A stretch of 64,000 nucleotides of DNA, from contig JAKSZP010012225.1 of assembly GCA_022478985.1 (NCBI GenBank), forward strand, positions 1 through 64,000, read 5' to 3'. Origin of the DNA: Massospora cicadina. Lineage: Eukaryota; Entomophthoromycota; Entomophthoromycetes; Entomophthorales; Entomophthoraceae. The notes under the pieces were generated by a model, which was not told the DNA's origin, made no database searches, and was given only the letters and a program-made list of their open reading frames with translations. The translations under genes and the position numbers were made by a program. This document shows positions 11,830 through 23,743 of this stretch, in pieces. The stretch's first letter is position 1. Each line of letters starts with the position of its first letter.

Positions 11830-13170
11830 GGTTAGGACATGAGGCGCGCGATAGTACAGCAAGGCATGGTGATCTGTACATACGCGGAATGGTAGGGTAG
11901 AGCCATGCAAGTGTGACGCCAATAGGTCAGCGCCTCCACCACTGCTAGTAACTCCTTGTTGTAAACGGCGTAATTTAACTCAGGCAGAGACATTTTCCTG
12001 GAAAAATATCCCACCGGATGCTCTATCCCATTTTCGCCTACTTGTAACAAGGCATCCGCTATGGCGAAGTTAGAGGCATTCATAGACACAATGAACACTT
12101 TGGAAGGGTCAACATGGAGAAGGACAGATGTGGACAACAGGGGTGCATTTTACTGCTTGGAAAGCATCTTCAAAATGGAGGACCACTGAAGCACCTTTTC
12201 ACCGCTAGCCTTAAATAACGGAGCTTCCACCTAGGAAAGATGTGGCATAAACTTCTTGAGGAACGTACATGTCCCCATAAAGCTTCTCAATTCCTTGACA
12301 AAGGTGGGGGTGGGCCACTCACAAATCGCCTTCTCCTTGTCAGGAGTTATAAGTGTTCTTGGTCAAACACGACGTTGCCCAGAAAAGTGACCTGGGACTT
12401 GAAAAACTCACACTTGCTTAACTTCAGTGTAAGGCTGGCTGCCTTTAACCTCTCCGCCACTTGCTGAAGGTGTACTTCATGGGACTCATGGTTGGGGGAA
12501 AACACCAGAATTTCATCCATGTAGGCAACCGCGCATACCCAAACAAGTCCCCCAACGCTGCATCAATGCGGCGTTGAAAGATAGCAGGGGCATTATTAAG
12601 CCCAAAGGGTATGACCCAAAACTAAAAGATCCCTTTTCTGGTATAGAATGCGGTTAACCACTCTTGTCCCTTTTTAATCTGGATCTGATTGAACGCATTA
12701 AAGCAGTCCAGCTTGGAGAAGACCTTCGCCTTCTCCACACAGCGCACAATTTGTGAATCCAAAGGGATGGGATGGAGGTCTGGTATAGTGACGTTGTTAA
12801 GGTTCCCTTAGTCCACACACGGGCATAGTGTACCATCAGACTTCTCCACAAAGAGAAGTGGGGAGCAAACAGGGGAGGTACGCCGAAAAATCGCACCCTT
12901 GGCTAACTGTATCTTCACCCACACATCCAACGCCTCTTTCTCCTAGACAGCCAATGGGTAAATGGGGGAAGATATACGCACCAGATCCACAGTGAGCTTG
13001 AAGTCACAATCAAACTCAAAGTGCTCAGAGAGTGCATTGGCGGATGCTGCATCAAAAGAGGATTTCAAAACCTCCAAGCAAGAAGGTATATGAACTTCCA
13101 TTGAGAGCTTCAGCAAAGTGGCAAGGCTAAGGGTGTGAAGTTGTGGCCAGTGGGGAAAGTTTACCTGAGC
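11830..13170 (-). pseudogene. Element E reverse transcriptase and RNase H (decayed)
   Basis: RNase H is readable at 11832-12137 (HPVGYFSRKMSLPELNYAV and KELLAVVEALTYWRH). The RT catalytic motif near 12505-12535 reads YMDEILVFS, with Glu where YxDD has its second Asp. Other RT blocks at 12600-12900 are spread over several frames. Confidence 0.8.
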
Positions 13171-13217
13171 GTCAGCCTCTGAAATAGGTACAACAAGTGT
13201 GCAACCATTCTTTACTT

Positions 13218-13856
13218 TTAGGGATAGGTATTCTCTTTAAAGTTAGTTCTAACGTCAAACTTCCGCCACCACTCCACACCCAAAATGATAGGGTACAGGA
13301 GGTTTTTGATAGCTTGGAAATGAATGGACATGAGGTATTTGCCAACCTGATAGTCCACTTTCCCAACAACCTTCAGAGTGGGAATACCATTGGATGCCCC
13401 TCCCCTAACCATACCGCCAGGCAAGTAACTCAGCTCAAAGTAGTCAGCTAGGTTCAGGTCCATAAAGTTTTCCGTGGCCCCAGTGTCCACCAGAATATTG
13501 GTGCTGAATTTCCCTAAAGGGGAGGAGAGGGTAGCAGTCAGTATAAAATACCCAGAATGGTCTTTATTTAAAGCTGTAAACGCCAGTAAGTCACCCCCAA
13601 ACTCTTCATTTGGCATTAACATGTCACTCTGGTATGATTTTGAATTGAAGAATGGAGAGGAATACTTGTCTACTCTTACTACTGAGGCCACATATCCCAC
13701 CATATCTTCAGCAGGGGCATAAACATTTTCATATTGTAAGCGCAGTTCTTTTTTGACTTCCTGAGTGTTGAAAACCATGGAAGAGGCCAAAATGGGGATT
13801 TTCTGAGGTGATTCCATATACATGAATAAGTTCCTTATCTGAGCCATAGAGAGCAA
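13218..13856 (-). CDS. Element E aspartic protease region (longest open stretch of E)
   Basis: 212 residues. The retropepsin active site NILVDTGATENFMD (Asp-Thr-Gly-Ala) is intact, followed by the flap/Ile-Leu-Gly region YPIILGVEWWRKFDV. It would process the Gag-Pol polyprotein. Upstream residues have no zinc knuckle. Only about 450 bp remain between this ORF and the 5' LTR, so gag is truncated or deleted. Confidence 0.75.
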   Translation of the reverse strand: MLSMAQIRNLFMYMESPQKIPILASSMVFNTQEVKKELRLQYENVYAPAEDMVGYVASVVRVDKYSSPFFNSKSYQSDMLMPNEEFGGDLLAFTALNKDHSGYFILTATLSSPLGKFSTNILVDTGATENFMDLNLADYFELSYLPGGMVRGGASNGIPTLKVVGKVDYQVGKYLMSIHFQAIKNLLYPIILGVEWWRKFDVRTNFKENTYP

Positions 13857-14297
13857 ATATGGTCAGAGGTATATATCAAGTTTTCATTATAAAACGCATT
13901 TTTAGACACTAACGACTATATTCTTATAACAGCAAAGGAATGCACGATGTTATTCAAGGCCAACACCCCCAGGGCCATCTGCACCAATTCCGCCAGCATC
14001 ACCTAAACGCGCTGTCAAAATAAACCCTGTTTAATAAAATTATAGTTGCTGATTTTGGCAGAAAGTTGGGGAATCACAACTTCTGGACCTCAAAACATCC
14101 AAATCCACCAGGTATGAGCACAAAGGGTGGATAACTTCCAGTTGGATGCAACCATAATAATGCCGAGTTGCTCCAACACTTGGGAAAAAGAGAAAACAGC
14201 AGTGTGGCTGACCACAACCAAGGCCCTCAGAGTCGCACACCATTTACACTTCAGGAAAGTCCCACACAGAAAAAGTTCGTGCACATAAATTTAATTG
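13857..14297 (-). other. Residual leader/gag zone of element E
   Basis: About 440 bp between the protease ORF and the primer site. No gag-like domain or CCHC motif is readable in any frame. It is much shorter than a normal gag of 250-400 codons, so an internal deletion is likely. Confidence 0.5.
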
Positions 14298-14308
14298 GTT
14301 GGTTGACT
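14298..14308 (-). promoter_or_regulatory. Candidate self-priming primer-binding site of element E
   Basis: Two bases inside the 5' LTR boundary the coding strand reads AGTCAACCAAC, with no TGG tRNA-type start. It is exactly complementary to the 11-mer GTTGGTTGACT of the same LTR (plus 14681-14691). Tf1/sushi elements prime reverse transcription by pairing 11 nt of their own RNA 5' end with the PBS. Confidence 0.65.
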
Positions 14309-14310
14309 AA

Positions 14311-15152
14311 TGTAAGGAGAGTGTCTACAAATCTCCTGTTTCTAGCGTGGTGGTGCACGGTGCACAAAGCCAACACAAGGAAACTAGCTGTTAATACTAA
14401 AGCTACTGGTGCCCAGCAAAGGGTGCTGGAGCAATAGGAACTCAGGCAAAGAAATGCGATAAATAACCAGCCAAAAACGTGCAGTGCACACGGAGAGAAG
14501 GGGTAAATGACCCAGATTGGAGGGTACCTGGGAGAACCAACGGTGCATGAGGGTATAATATTATTGTGTCCAAAATGGCAAGGTTAACAGAGTGCAAGAC
14601 CTCCTTAAAGAGGTTCACGCACAGGATTGTTAGAAAAAAAATAAACAAAATGGTAAACTGGGGAAAATGTTTTATTGCAAAGTCAACCAACAAGGAATGT
14701 TGGTCAGGGAAAACTTATTTAAAATCAGGCGGGGGAATAAGGGGTTTGCTGCAGTGGGCCCAAGCACTGACCCACCAATAGGCCAATTCTACCATCTGAA
14801 TTGGTCAAATATGCCAAAACTGACTTCACTCAAGTGATTATTTGAAGTTGGATTTGACCCAAATGCATTGTTTCATAAATAGAACAGGTTTCAAAACCCC
14901 ATTCCTCGACTAACTGAATGGAATTATCCATGTTAATTTGGTAGACCATCTGTTTTAACGCCTGGACTGATGTAAGGAGCTGGGCATTTTCCACCCCACT
15001 AGTACCAACCTGTGCATATTTTTCCCATACCCAGCGTTGGTCTAGGGTATGCCTAAGTTCTGGGAGGCCCAGTAATTTCACCTTTTGGTCCTCCTGGCGC
15101 CCAGCCTTATCCTTGGGGTTGGTCCCCACTATGATGTCATGTGACCATGACA
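14311..15152 (-). repeat. 5' LTR of element E
   Basis: TGTAAGGAG...CATGACA, 842 bp, near-identical in layout to 9217-10055. The right flank is CTGGC. Confidence 0.9.
14681..14725 (-). promoter_or_regulatory. Inferred LTR promoter and transcription start of element E
   Basis: On the coding strand a TATA-like TTTAAATAA (plus 14715-14723) lies about 24-32 nt upstream of GTTGGTTGACT (14691 to 14681). A start there would place the 11-mer at the very 5' end of the RNA, as self-priming requires. The left LTR has the same 11-mer at 9586-9596. Confidence 0.55.
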
Positions 15153-15157
15153 CTGGC

Positions 15158-16680
15158 TGATGAAGTATTTCAAAGTCATAAGCCTGCAGCTTAAGAGCCC
15201 ATCGGGCTAGCAGCCCCTCCAGCTCTCTCAGATTCTGCAACCAGCGCAACAATGCATGATCTGTTATTCCATAAACTTCACTCCATGCAAGTAAACTCAA
15301 AACTGCTTATATGCATAGATCACTGCTAAGCAATCTCACTCAGTTAAGGTGTAATTCCATTCATGGCAATTCAAAATATAGCTACGGTACGCCATGGGGT
15401 GCTCTTCTCCCTCATTGTCCTTCTGAGACAGGACTTCCCCATAAGCGGAAAGTGATGCATCCGTTTTCACTATAAATTCTTTATAAAAATTAGGGTAGCG
15501 CAACACAGGCGCACTAACTAACGCCATTCAAAGTGTATTAAAGGCGCATTGGCACCATTCCATCCATTTGAACATGGCATCCTTCATTAGTAGCTCAAAC
15601 AGTGAACCTCAGTGCAACTGAAATTGGGTAAGAAGCGTCAGTAATAACCCACCATCCCCAAAAACACCTGGATGTCCTGCTTACTAGCTGGCTTAGTCGT
15701 CTTGTGGATAGCCTCCACCTTGGCTGGTTGGGGTCTCAGCCCAGTCGCATCCACCACAAAACTGAGGTACTCCAGCTGATCCTGAAAGCAGTGGTATTTC
15801 TGGAGCGTAGTCTTAATATTGGCCTCAGCCAGTCAGCGAAATACCTCTTCCAAATGGGTAAGGTGCACAGTGAACGTGTGAGAGAAGACGTTGATATTGT
15901 CAAGGTACACAAGTATGTATAATAGCTTCAGATAGCCCAGAATGGTGTCCATTGCTTGTTGGAATGTAGCCAGGGCAATATATAGCCCTTGTGGCATATG
16001 AGTTAGTTAGAAAAGTCCTTTGAATGTGATTATGCCGCATTTTTCTTGTTCCACCGAGGGCAACTCAATTTGCTAATAACTGGACATCAAATCCATTACC
16101 AAGAAATAGCGAGCTCCACATAATCAATTCAGTGCATCATCAAGCCGCGGAAGAGGGTATGAGTCTTTTTTGGTGATATTATTGAGCTTCTGGTAGTCAA
16201 TTACTACGCAGTTAGTACCATCCTTATTTTTTACAATCAGAACTGGCAAAGCCCACAGACTCTTAGATAATTCTAGCATTCCCTGCTCTATCAGCTTTTC
16301 AATCTCCTCAGTGAAAACCTCTTCAGCTGCCCTTGGTCAGCGGATTGGCCAAGACCTGATGGGGGGATGGTCCCCAGTGTCAGTCGATGAACAACCCCCT
16401 GAGCTCACCCCAAATCATGATTGTCAACAGCAAAAATCTCCTTTTATTTTTTTTAAAGATTCCGCCTAATCCTTCTGGTCTTCCAATAACCCCATTAAAT
16501 TCTCCTGCTGTACAACTGCCATTACACTGGGGTGCGGTTTGATGGGAGGACCAAATTCACTCAGAGACATGAACACATGAACCTGGTTGACCTCCCCAAC
16601 TGGGTACAAATGTAGATAAGCTTTTTTCTGATGCTGGCGGATTTAAATTGGTACATTTTTAAGAATTGCTATTAATACCT
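15158..16680 (-). pseudogene. Element A RNase H and reverse transcriptase (decayed)
   Basis: RNase H at 15336-15527 shows VLRYPNFYKEFIVKTDASL. The region toward 15158 (LLRWLQNLRELEGLLARWAL) continues into the cut by element E. The RT catalytic site near 15895-15920 reads YLDN in place of YLDD. RT blocks at 15960-16300 are in several frames with stops. Confidence 0.8.
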
Positions 16681-16688
16681 TGACCTCC

Positions 16689-17400
16689 TCATGGCCCATA
16701 AGTATGATGCCTAAAAACCACATGGGGCTCAAGCCGCAATTGCTGATAAGGCCCAATGATCTCCCCATAGAGCCCAGCTTGCACTTCCACCTCTAACTCA
16801 GTGTCTACTATTAATTGATGTCCAGAGTGAATGGATATAGCTCCAAAAGCTCTAAGCGGTAGCCCTTGATATTCATATATATGATGGGGAAGGGCCTGAG
16901 TTTTCCCTTTTAATTGATGATAGCGAACTGGAATCACCCCATCACTGTAGGCAAGGTTGATCTGTCCCATATACACTGAGCCCTTTGGCACTCCTCTGGA
17001 GGTAAATCAGATTGGGATCTGCTGTCCCAAATAGTGAGGGTCTCCTCCATCATGTTAACGACAGCCCCATAGTGTGCATAAAGGCAGTCCCAATCAACAA
17101 AATATAGGTTGCTATTTGGTAATACTACCACCGGAGCCACACCAACATATCCAAACTGCAAGGGAAGCATGCTGTACGCTCCCTCAGAGACCGTGGTTTC
17201 TTCTCCAGTGGTCCCATACACCATCTGGTGGTCTATGTCAGGTTTTAAATTCAACTTTGCCACCAACTTAGTGGAGACAATGTTAGCGGGGGCGCTTGTA
17301 CCAATTATAGCTCATACTTGGGTTTTGGCTATAACAATGTCAAAGAAATTGCACTCTGAGTAAGATGAATGCCAGTTATTTATATATGTACATTTAGCGG
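16689..17400 (-). pseudogene. Element A protease and PR-RT linker (decayed)
   Basis: Two overlapping open stretches (16689-16991 and 16934-17266) give VAKLNLKPDIDHQMVYGT and ALPHHIYEYQGLPLRAFGA. The active site reads GTSAPANIVS where D-T-G-A-P is expected, so catalysis is lost. Near-identical text in element B (36648-37398) confirms the alignment. Confidence 0.75.
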
Positions 17401-17429
17401 TTCATGTATTACCAGGAAACTTATAATAC

Positions 17430-18784
17430 CCTCACCAAATTGTAGGGTACCCTGTTACATCAGCGTCCACTGGAAGGGCGACCTCTACTCCTCTCAGGGA
17501 CAACGCATCTGCAAATGGTTCCAGCTGGTCTGACGGACTTTGGTCAAACATCTGACAAGCGTAAGACTTTAGATTCTCCTGAGACCCTTTGTCCGCCATT
17601 TCTTTGGCTTGTACTTGAGTCAACACATTTACCCCCCAACTGGCTGTTAATAGAGGAATGTATCGTCATACTGGGAGGTTTCTTCTGCAATTAGTACAGT
17701 AGATTCAGGTGGGACGTTTGAATTTGAGATAACAGAGGTAGAGAGTCCCATCCCTACTCCGCTATGACTTTTCCCTGATAACATTGATCCTGTTGTGCAT
17801 AAGGGATACCTATTGAAGCACTATCATCCCATGTGCTCAGGGTATCTGCAATTAAAACAACTTACCCCATAGGGCCTGCATATGTGCTTAATATTTTTTG
17901 GCCCACATGGAAGGTTGGCCTGAAGAGGATCAGCGTAACCAAACCCACATTAGTAGAAAGCCTGCTGCCAATTAGCATATTTAGGGCTGAAGAAGTAGTT
18001 GGCCAGTTGTTGATCAGCAGTTATAGAGCAGATGTTGGACTGTGGTGAGTAACCTGTAGAACCTGCACCGACCAGTTGATTCCCCCACATGATCAGGATT
18101 GACAACGGCGACAGTGTGAATCTTCTTGATATTGGGTGGAGGGAAAATTACAGCTAAGCGACGTACAAACTAAACAAGTTTAAGAAGAGGAACATCCTCC
18201 AACAATGGGGCCATGAGATTGTAAGGCTTGGGGTATGGCTTCACCGCAGAGGACATTGCAATGCACACATCAACTTCAGATAAAATCCCTGCCTAATCAA
18301 CATGTGAGCTTCCGCTATAAGGCACTCAGCAAATGTGGTGAGGGTCTCATTATACTGAAACCTGATGGTCAAGAAATCAGCCTTCCACTGCGACATCTTT
18401 GCAGTTCCGCCAAACAACTGTAGCACCAACTCCTTGACTTCTTGGTATGTAACAGAAATTCCTGAAAATAAAAAACGACTTGATCAGCATTACTGGCATC
18501 CAAGGTGGAAATCAACAGTTTTGCCCTCTGCCAGTCTGAGGTTCCTTCAGTCACAAACTCAAATCGCCTAAAGAACCTATGATTATTTCCTTCACAATCA
18601 AATGGCGGCAGCTTATTACTGCATACCTCCTGGAGAAGCTCATCTTGTCTTTTGAGCATATATCCAATGCAAATTTCAATTTTTCATATGCAACAGGCCC
18701 AGCATGTTGTGCAGATTCCTTATCGAAGCAATCTGGATGCGACGTAGCTGGCGACTGAGTTTTCATCATATTGCAATTGAGCAA
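17430..18784 (-). pseudogene. Element A gag (decayed)
   Basis: Open pieces at 18551-18784 and 18369-18659 carry the gag helical region (FEFVTEGTSDWQRAKLLI; NADQVVFYFQEF). The CCHC-like zone near 17830-17890 is broken. Collinear with B gag at 37400-38750. Confidence 0.7.
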
Positions 18785-18790
18785 TGGGCA

Positions 18791-18808
18791 GGCCCCCTGT
18801 AGGCACCA
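18791..18808 (-). promoter_or_regulatory. Primer-binding site of element A
   Basis: The coding strand reads TGGTGCCTACAGGGGGCC one base after the 5' LTR. It begins TGG, the complement of a tRNA CCA end. I cannot name the tRNA. Related PBSs occur in D, C, K and L. Confidence 0.7.
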
Positions 18809-18809
18809 C

Positions 18810-19422
18810 TGTTGTACTTTTGGCGATACCCTATATATCCACCAAAGGGTTTTTCACACAGGGTTACGCTTACTGAACAATTAGAATGGACAATATGTAG
18901 ATTGTCAGTTCCTCGTACACTTGTAAACAAATAACTATAATAAAAAAGGGAGCAATTTCCCCAACAGCTCTTCTTTATTTTAATCTAATAATTCTGCGGA
19001 TCTCTTATAGTCTGCTTCCTCTTGCTTTATTCCTTCTCAACACTAAAAACCTCCTCCTCCTCAATCCTCTCATCTCGCTGATATCTCAGCAACCTTAGTT
19101 GATACTGACTCTTTTGCTTAGTTTATTCGTTCTGCTGTATTCTCATTGGTTTTGGCTTTATTGTTTTTCAACTCTTTATATCCCTGATATGAGTCAATCT
19201 AAATTATCTTTGTTGAATGTTGACATTACCTTATTACCCTATTTTAAAGGCGATCTTATAATGACCCAATATAACCCAATATCGCTTCACCCTAAAGCAA
19301 TTGAATACTTGTAGCTTTGAAAGATCCTCGGCGGATCTGCCCATTGAATCTTTGGCGGAATTCCTCCAATAATCCATTAGTCATAATTGTGGCTTGTCAT
19401 CTAGTCATATAAATTTGTAACA
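18810..19422 (-). repeat. 5' LTR of element A
   Basis: TGTTGTACTTTTGG...TTTGTAACA, 613 bp, collinear with 4819-5430. The right flank GCTTA resumes element D pol. Confidence 0.9.
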
Positions 19423-20900
19423 GCTTATATTGGTGAAGGATCTTGAAGTCATACTCCTACTGTTTGAGGGCCCATCAGTCTAGGCGCCCTTCAAGCTCCA
19501 GGAGGTTCTACAACCAGTGTAACGACGCATGATATGTTATGACTTTGAACTTCTTCATGCAAACATATCCTGAATTGCTTGTATGCATAGATCACCACTA
19601 AGAACTCCCACTAGGTCATGGTTTAATTTGTTTTGTGACAGCTTAAGCTATGACTGAAGTACAGTACCAGGTGCTTCTCTCCTTCATCTTGTTGGGATAA
19701 AACTTCCCTAATGGCAGTAAAGGGGCTCATCCGTCTGTATGATAAATTCTTATCAAAATTTGGATAGCGTCACCAGCGCATTAATTAAAGCCATCCAAAG
19801 TGTATCAAGAAGCGTTGTCAGCATTCCATCCATTTGAACATGGCATCTTAACAACTCAAATAGCAGGCCTCCAACACAGCTGACGTTAGGGATGAAGTTC
19901 CAGTAGTAACCCACTATCCCCAAAAATACCTGCATGTCCTGCTTAATGGTTGATGAGCCATTTTTTGGATAGCCTTACCTTGACTATTTGAGGTTTTAGC
20001 TTTTCGCATTTACCACAAACTCAAGATACTTCATTTGGTCCTTGAAAATGTAGCACATGTGGTGCTTAATCTTAATGTTGGCCGCGGCAAGACGGCCAAA
20101 AACCTCCCCAAATGGGTAAGGTGCTCCAAAAACGTCCAGGAGAGAATATTGATATCATTAAGGTATATGAGAATGCATGAGAGCTTCAAGTTTCCAAGGA
20201 GAGTGTCCATCACCATTGGAACGTAGATGGGGCGTTATACAGCTCTTGAGGCATATGGGCCAGTTGTAAAAGCCCATTGGATGTGACAATGAGGCATTTA
20301 TCCAGTTCCACATGTACAAAAAGATTTACCAGTAGCCCAATATCAAATCCATTGCCAAGAAATAGCAAGCTCCTCACAAAAAATCCAGGGAATCTCCAAT
20401 ATGAGGCAAGGGTATGAGCTTTTCTCAGTGATAGTGTTGAGCTTCTGGTAGTCTATCACTACCCAGTTGGTACCATTCTTTTTTGACAATTAGAATGGGC
20501 AAAGCCCAAGGACTTTTTAACAATTCAAGCATCCCTTGCTCCAACAGCCTTTTAATTTCCTTGTTCACTACTTCCTCAGCTGACTATATTGGAAGACTGG
20601 GAAAGACCTTATGGGGGGATGATCCCCAGTGTTAAATCAATGGACCACCCCCAAGTGCATCCTAAATATGGTCGTTGACAGCAAAAATCTCCTTATATTT
20701 TTGAAATAAAGCTATCACTTGGTCCTTTTGTTCTTCTGAGAACTTCATTAAGTTTTTGCGCGTTACCACTGCCAGTACACTGGGCTTCAGCTCAAAGGGT
20801 AGACCAAATTTATCCAGCAACTTGAATTCATGAACCTGAAGGACCTCTTCAGCTGGGGTCAAGTGTAAATATGCCACTATTTGATGCTAGAGAGTTTGCA
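19423..20900 (-). pseudogene. Element D RNase H and reverse transcriptase (decayed)
   Basis: Resumes D pol after element A. At 19753-19935 the thumb motif reads FLGIVGYYWNFIPNVS. At 20031-20216 the catalytic block reads YLNDINIL where YLDD is expected. At 20662-20877 is the segment upstream of RT (EEQKDQVIALFQKYKEIFAV). Several stops and frameshifts. Confidence 0.8.
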
Positions 20901-20949
20901 ATGGTTCATTTTGTAGATTTGCTTAAAAAATTCGATTGCCACATATCCT

Positions 20950-21560
20950 AGGAGTATAATGCCTGCAGCCACATGAGGCTCAAGCTGCAAGTGCTGATAA
21001 AATCCCAATGACCTCTCCATAGAACCCAGCTGGCCTTCACCTCTAACTTAGTGTCTACTATTACTTGATGTCCAAAGGAGATGGATATAGTTCCAGAAGC
21101 TCTGAGCGGCAGCCCTAAATATTCATATATCAGCTGGAGAAGGACTGAGTCTTTCTCTTTAGTCGATGTTATCAAACCAAAATCAACCCATCACTGTATG
21201 AAAAGTTAATATGTTCTATGTTCACTGGATCCTTTTTACTCCGCTGGATGAATTAATTTGGGATCTGCTGCCCCAAAATTTTGAAGGTCTTTGCTGCCAC
21301 ATCAACAACAGTCCCAAAGTGCCACATGAAAGCAGTCACAATTAACTGGTCATAATTCCTTTTTGTTAACACTATCGCTAGAGCTACAATGACAATTGAC
21401 CAAACTGCAAAGGTAATGCGCTGTATGCTCCCTCAGAGACTTGCTTTCCGCTCCAGCGGTCCCATACACCATCCAGTGTTTTACATCAGGTTTTAGAGTC
21501 AACTTAGTCACCAACTTGGTGGATACTATGCTGACTGGGGCGCCCATATCAATTATAGCG
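20950..21560 (-). pseudogene. Element D protease (decayed)
   Basis: At 21350-21547 the peptide MGAPVSIVSTKLVTKLTLKP corresponds to the retropepsin active site, with D-M-G in place of D-T-G. Downstream linker text (LIYEYLGLPLRASGTISI) matches A and B. Confidence 0.75.
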
Positions 21561-21649
21561 CATACTCAATTTTTCTACAAAAAACATTATTTACACTCAG
21601 AATAAGAAGAATTTTGATTGTTTAGTATGTAGACATTTGAGGGTTTTTT

Positions 21650-23530
21650 TCCCAAGGAAGCTTATAATCCCCTCACCGACTTTGAGTTATTCTTTGGAGA
21701 TAACTTTTACTTGGAGGGCAATTTATACCCCTTTCAGGGAAGGTGCATATGAGGCTGGGTCCAGCTCATCTGAATAAGCTTGGTCAAACATCTGAAAGGT
21801 GTACGGATTTGGTTGCTCCTGGGGTCCTTCTTCCGCTGTGGCCTTGGCTTGTGCTCATGTCAGTACGTTTACCCCTCTGACAGGCTTCTGGTATAAAAAT
21901 CCGTCGTCATACTGAGGGACTTTTACCAAATAAACTACAATAGATTCGGGTGGGATGTTTGGGTTGGGGTTAGCGGAGATAGAGAGCCCCATCTCTGCTC
22001 CACTCCATCTTTTCCATGGTAGTATTGATCCTGCTGTATGTAATAGACCTGATGGGCGGGGCAACTTTGGGCAAGTGACTAGGGCAACAGCATTCAAAAC
22101 AATTCATCCCATAGGGTCTTTATCCTTGGTTTTTGTAAGATGGCCCGGGCTAGAAATTTGATTATGGGCAATCAGTGTAACTAGGGCCAGGTCAATAGGT
22201 TAACTGCTGGCAGTTGGTGTAATTAGGCCTAGGTTGGTAGTTAAGCTGTTTAAAAAATTATCATAAGCAGGTCTGGGTCAGAAGTTGAACTGTTAGGGTT
22301 AACTTTACAAGGGCTAGGTACATACTTATAACAAGGCTTAGGGTTATTAAATGAAATTTGAGCAAGATGGGAGAGTTCCCCCAAATAAGATGGTCTGGTG
22401 ATAACAATGGTATGTTTCCGCCCTGTATTGTGTGGAGGAAAGTAGCAGATATTTGGCGCAAAAACAGAAAAACCTTGAGCAGGGGTACGTCATTCTTTAG
22501 AAATTGAAATCATGACATTGTAAAGCTTGTGATATGGCTTCACTATGAAGGTCATAGCAATTCACACATCAGATTTGGATATGGTTTTTGCCCCAAATTA
22601 ACACGTGGGATTTTGCCATAGAGCAGTCAGCAAATGTGGTGAGGACCTCATTACGCTAAAACAATAATCAAGAACTCAGCCTTCTACTGCGTCATCTTTG
22701 CAGTACCTCCAAACCACTTCAGCACAGTATCCTTTACTTATTGGTATGTAACGGAACTTCTTAGAAGATAGCAGGTGACTTGGTCACACATCCAACATCC
22801 AAGGCGGATATTAACAATTTAGCTTTACTCCAATCAGAAGCTCATTCCGCCGCAAACTAAAAATGTTGAAGGAATCTGTGGATATTGCCATTGCAATTAA
22901 ATGGAGAAAGCTTATTGATGCAAGCCTCCTCCTCCCGCTCATAACTGCAATTCTAGAGAGAATACTGAGGAATGCGTTAAGACCTATAAGCAGTAACTCA
23001 ATGAGGAGCTGGTCCAGTAGGTTAGCAGCGCATGGCTTATCTGCGGCTTCAGGGGTGGCGTGGGCCTCTTTGTTGGAAAGTACAGTCATCACTTAATGAA
23101 TTGGTTATCCAATAATGATCATCTCCAGAGCTGTCCTCCTGGTCGTAGTAGCTCATGCTGGTGTCATATTCTCCACAATACAATTCTCCCAAAACAGCCC
23201 CTTGTCGCTCATCTACTTCTCAATGAGGGGTCTGGGAGTTACCATTCAACTTCCACTCTGCCCAATGCACTTGTTCAGTAGAATTATCCAAATGATTAGC
23301 AAGTTTTTGTTTTGTTGTCCAAGGATCTGCATTTTACTGAACGTGTTGTCAATCTGGTTCATTATTCATTTTGATTTTAAGGAGCTCATCCTGCTTCTTA
23401 ATCACTTTATTTAAAGAAAGTTTGAGTTCCACATATCTGGCTGGCGTAGTGTGCTGTGAGGAATCCCCATCAAAGCAGACCTAATGTGAAATGACTGGCA
23501 AATGGAGATTTTTTTCTTTTTTTGGAAAAT
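21650..23530 (-). pseudogene. Element D gag (heavily decayed)
   Basis: Occupies the space between PR and the primer site and aligns by order and scattered similarity with gag of A and B (for example 22540-22740 with 18230-18440). No long frame survives. Confidence 0.6.
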
Positions 23531-23534
23531 AATC

Positions 23535-23554
23535 GGCCCCTGTAATGAGAACCA
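23535..23554 (-). promoter_or_regulatory. Primer-binding site of element D
   Basis: The coding strand reads TGGTTCTCATTACAGGGGCC one base inside the 5' LTR (LTR starts at 23556 with TGTTATAATTTTGG). Confidence 0.7.
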
Positions 23555-23555
23555 C

Positions 23556-23743
23556 TGTTATAATTTTGGCAATATTGTTGGGATATGTTGTAAGAGTTGT
23601 ACAGTGTTGAACCCATTGAACAATGGATGTTGATGTGAGGATTGTGAGCCTCAAAATAATTCATCATTAAACAAAGAAATATTTAAAAATCTGCTCTGAC
23701 CAATCTACTGTAAAAAATATTAGCTGATTCCTTTTGCTCTGCT
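23556..23743 (-). repeat. 5' LTR of element D, first part (second part 39585-39950)
   Basis: Matches 2968 onward, stops at CTGCT (23739-23743), and resumes after CTGCT at 39580-39584. Element C lies between these perfect 5-bp duplications. Confidence 0.85.

Larger units (their letters stand above)
9217..15152 (-). mobile_element. Chromovirus E (Tf1/sushi-like Ty3 element), inserted in A pol
   Basis: LTRs 9217-10055 (839 bp) and 14311-15152 (842 bp) begin TGTAAGGAG and end CATGACA. The TSD CTGGC is perfect (9212-9216, 15153-15157). Internal minus-strand order is PR, RT, RNase H, INT and chromodomain. Only about 450 bp lies between the 5' LTR and PR, so gag is mostly missing. The primer site looks self-priming rather than tRNA-based (see 14298). 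Frames are broken, so it is not autonomous. Confidence 0.9.
4819..19422 (-). mobile_element. Ty3-type LTR retrotransposon A, inserted in D pol
   Basis: LTRs at 4819-5430 (3') and 18810-19422 (5'). Flanking pentamers are GCTCC and GCTTA, a worn TSD. D pol reads through when the element is removed: TTTGCTCC on the left joins sequence equivalent to CCAGTGAAGAATCTCAAAG on the right. Internal order on the minus strand is PBS, gag, PR, RT, RNase H, INT, then an antisense ORF and the PPT. Chromovirus E (9217-15152) and solo LTR G (6263-7412) are nested inside it. Confidence 0.85.

Noticed and set aside
22863..23096. Plus-strand open frame inside D gag
   Set aside because: It lies antisense to the gag region, has no paralogue in A or B, and has a composition typical of a shadow frame.
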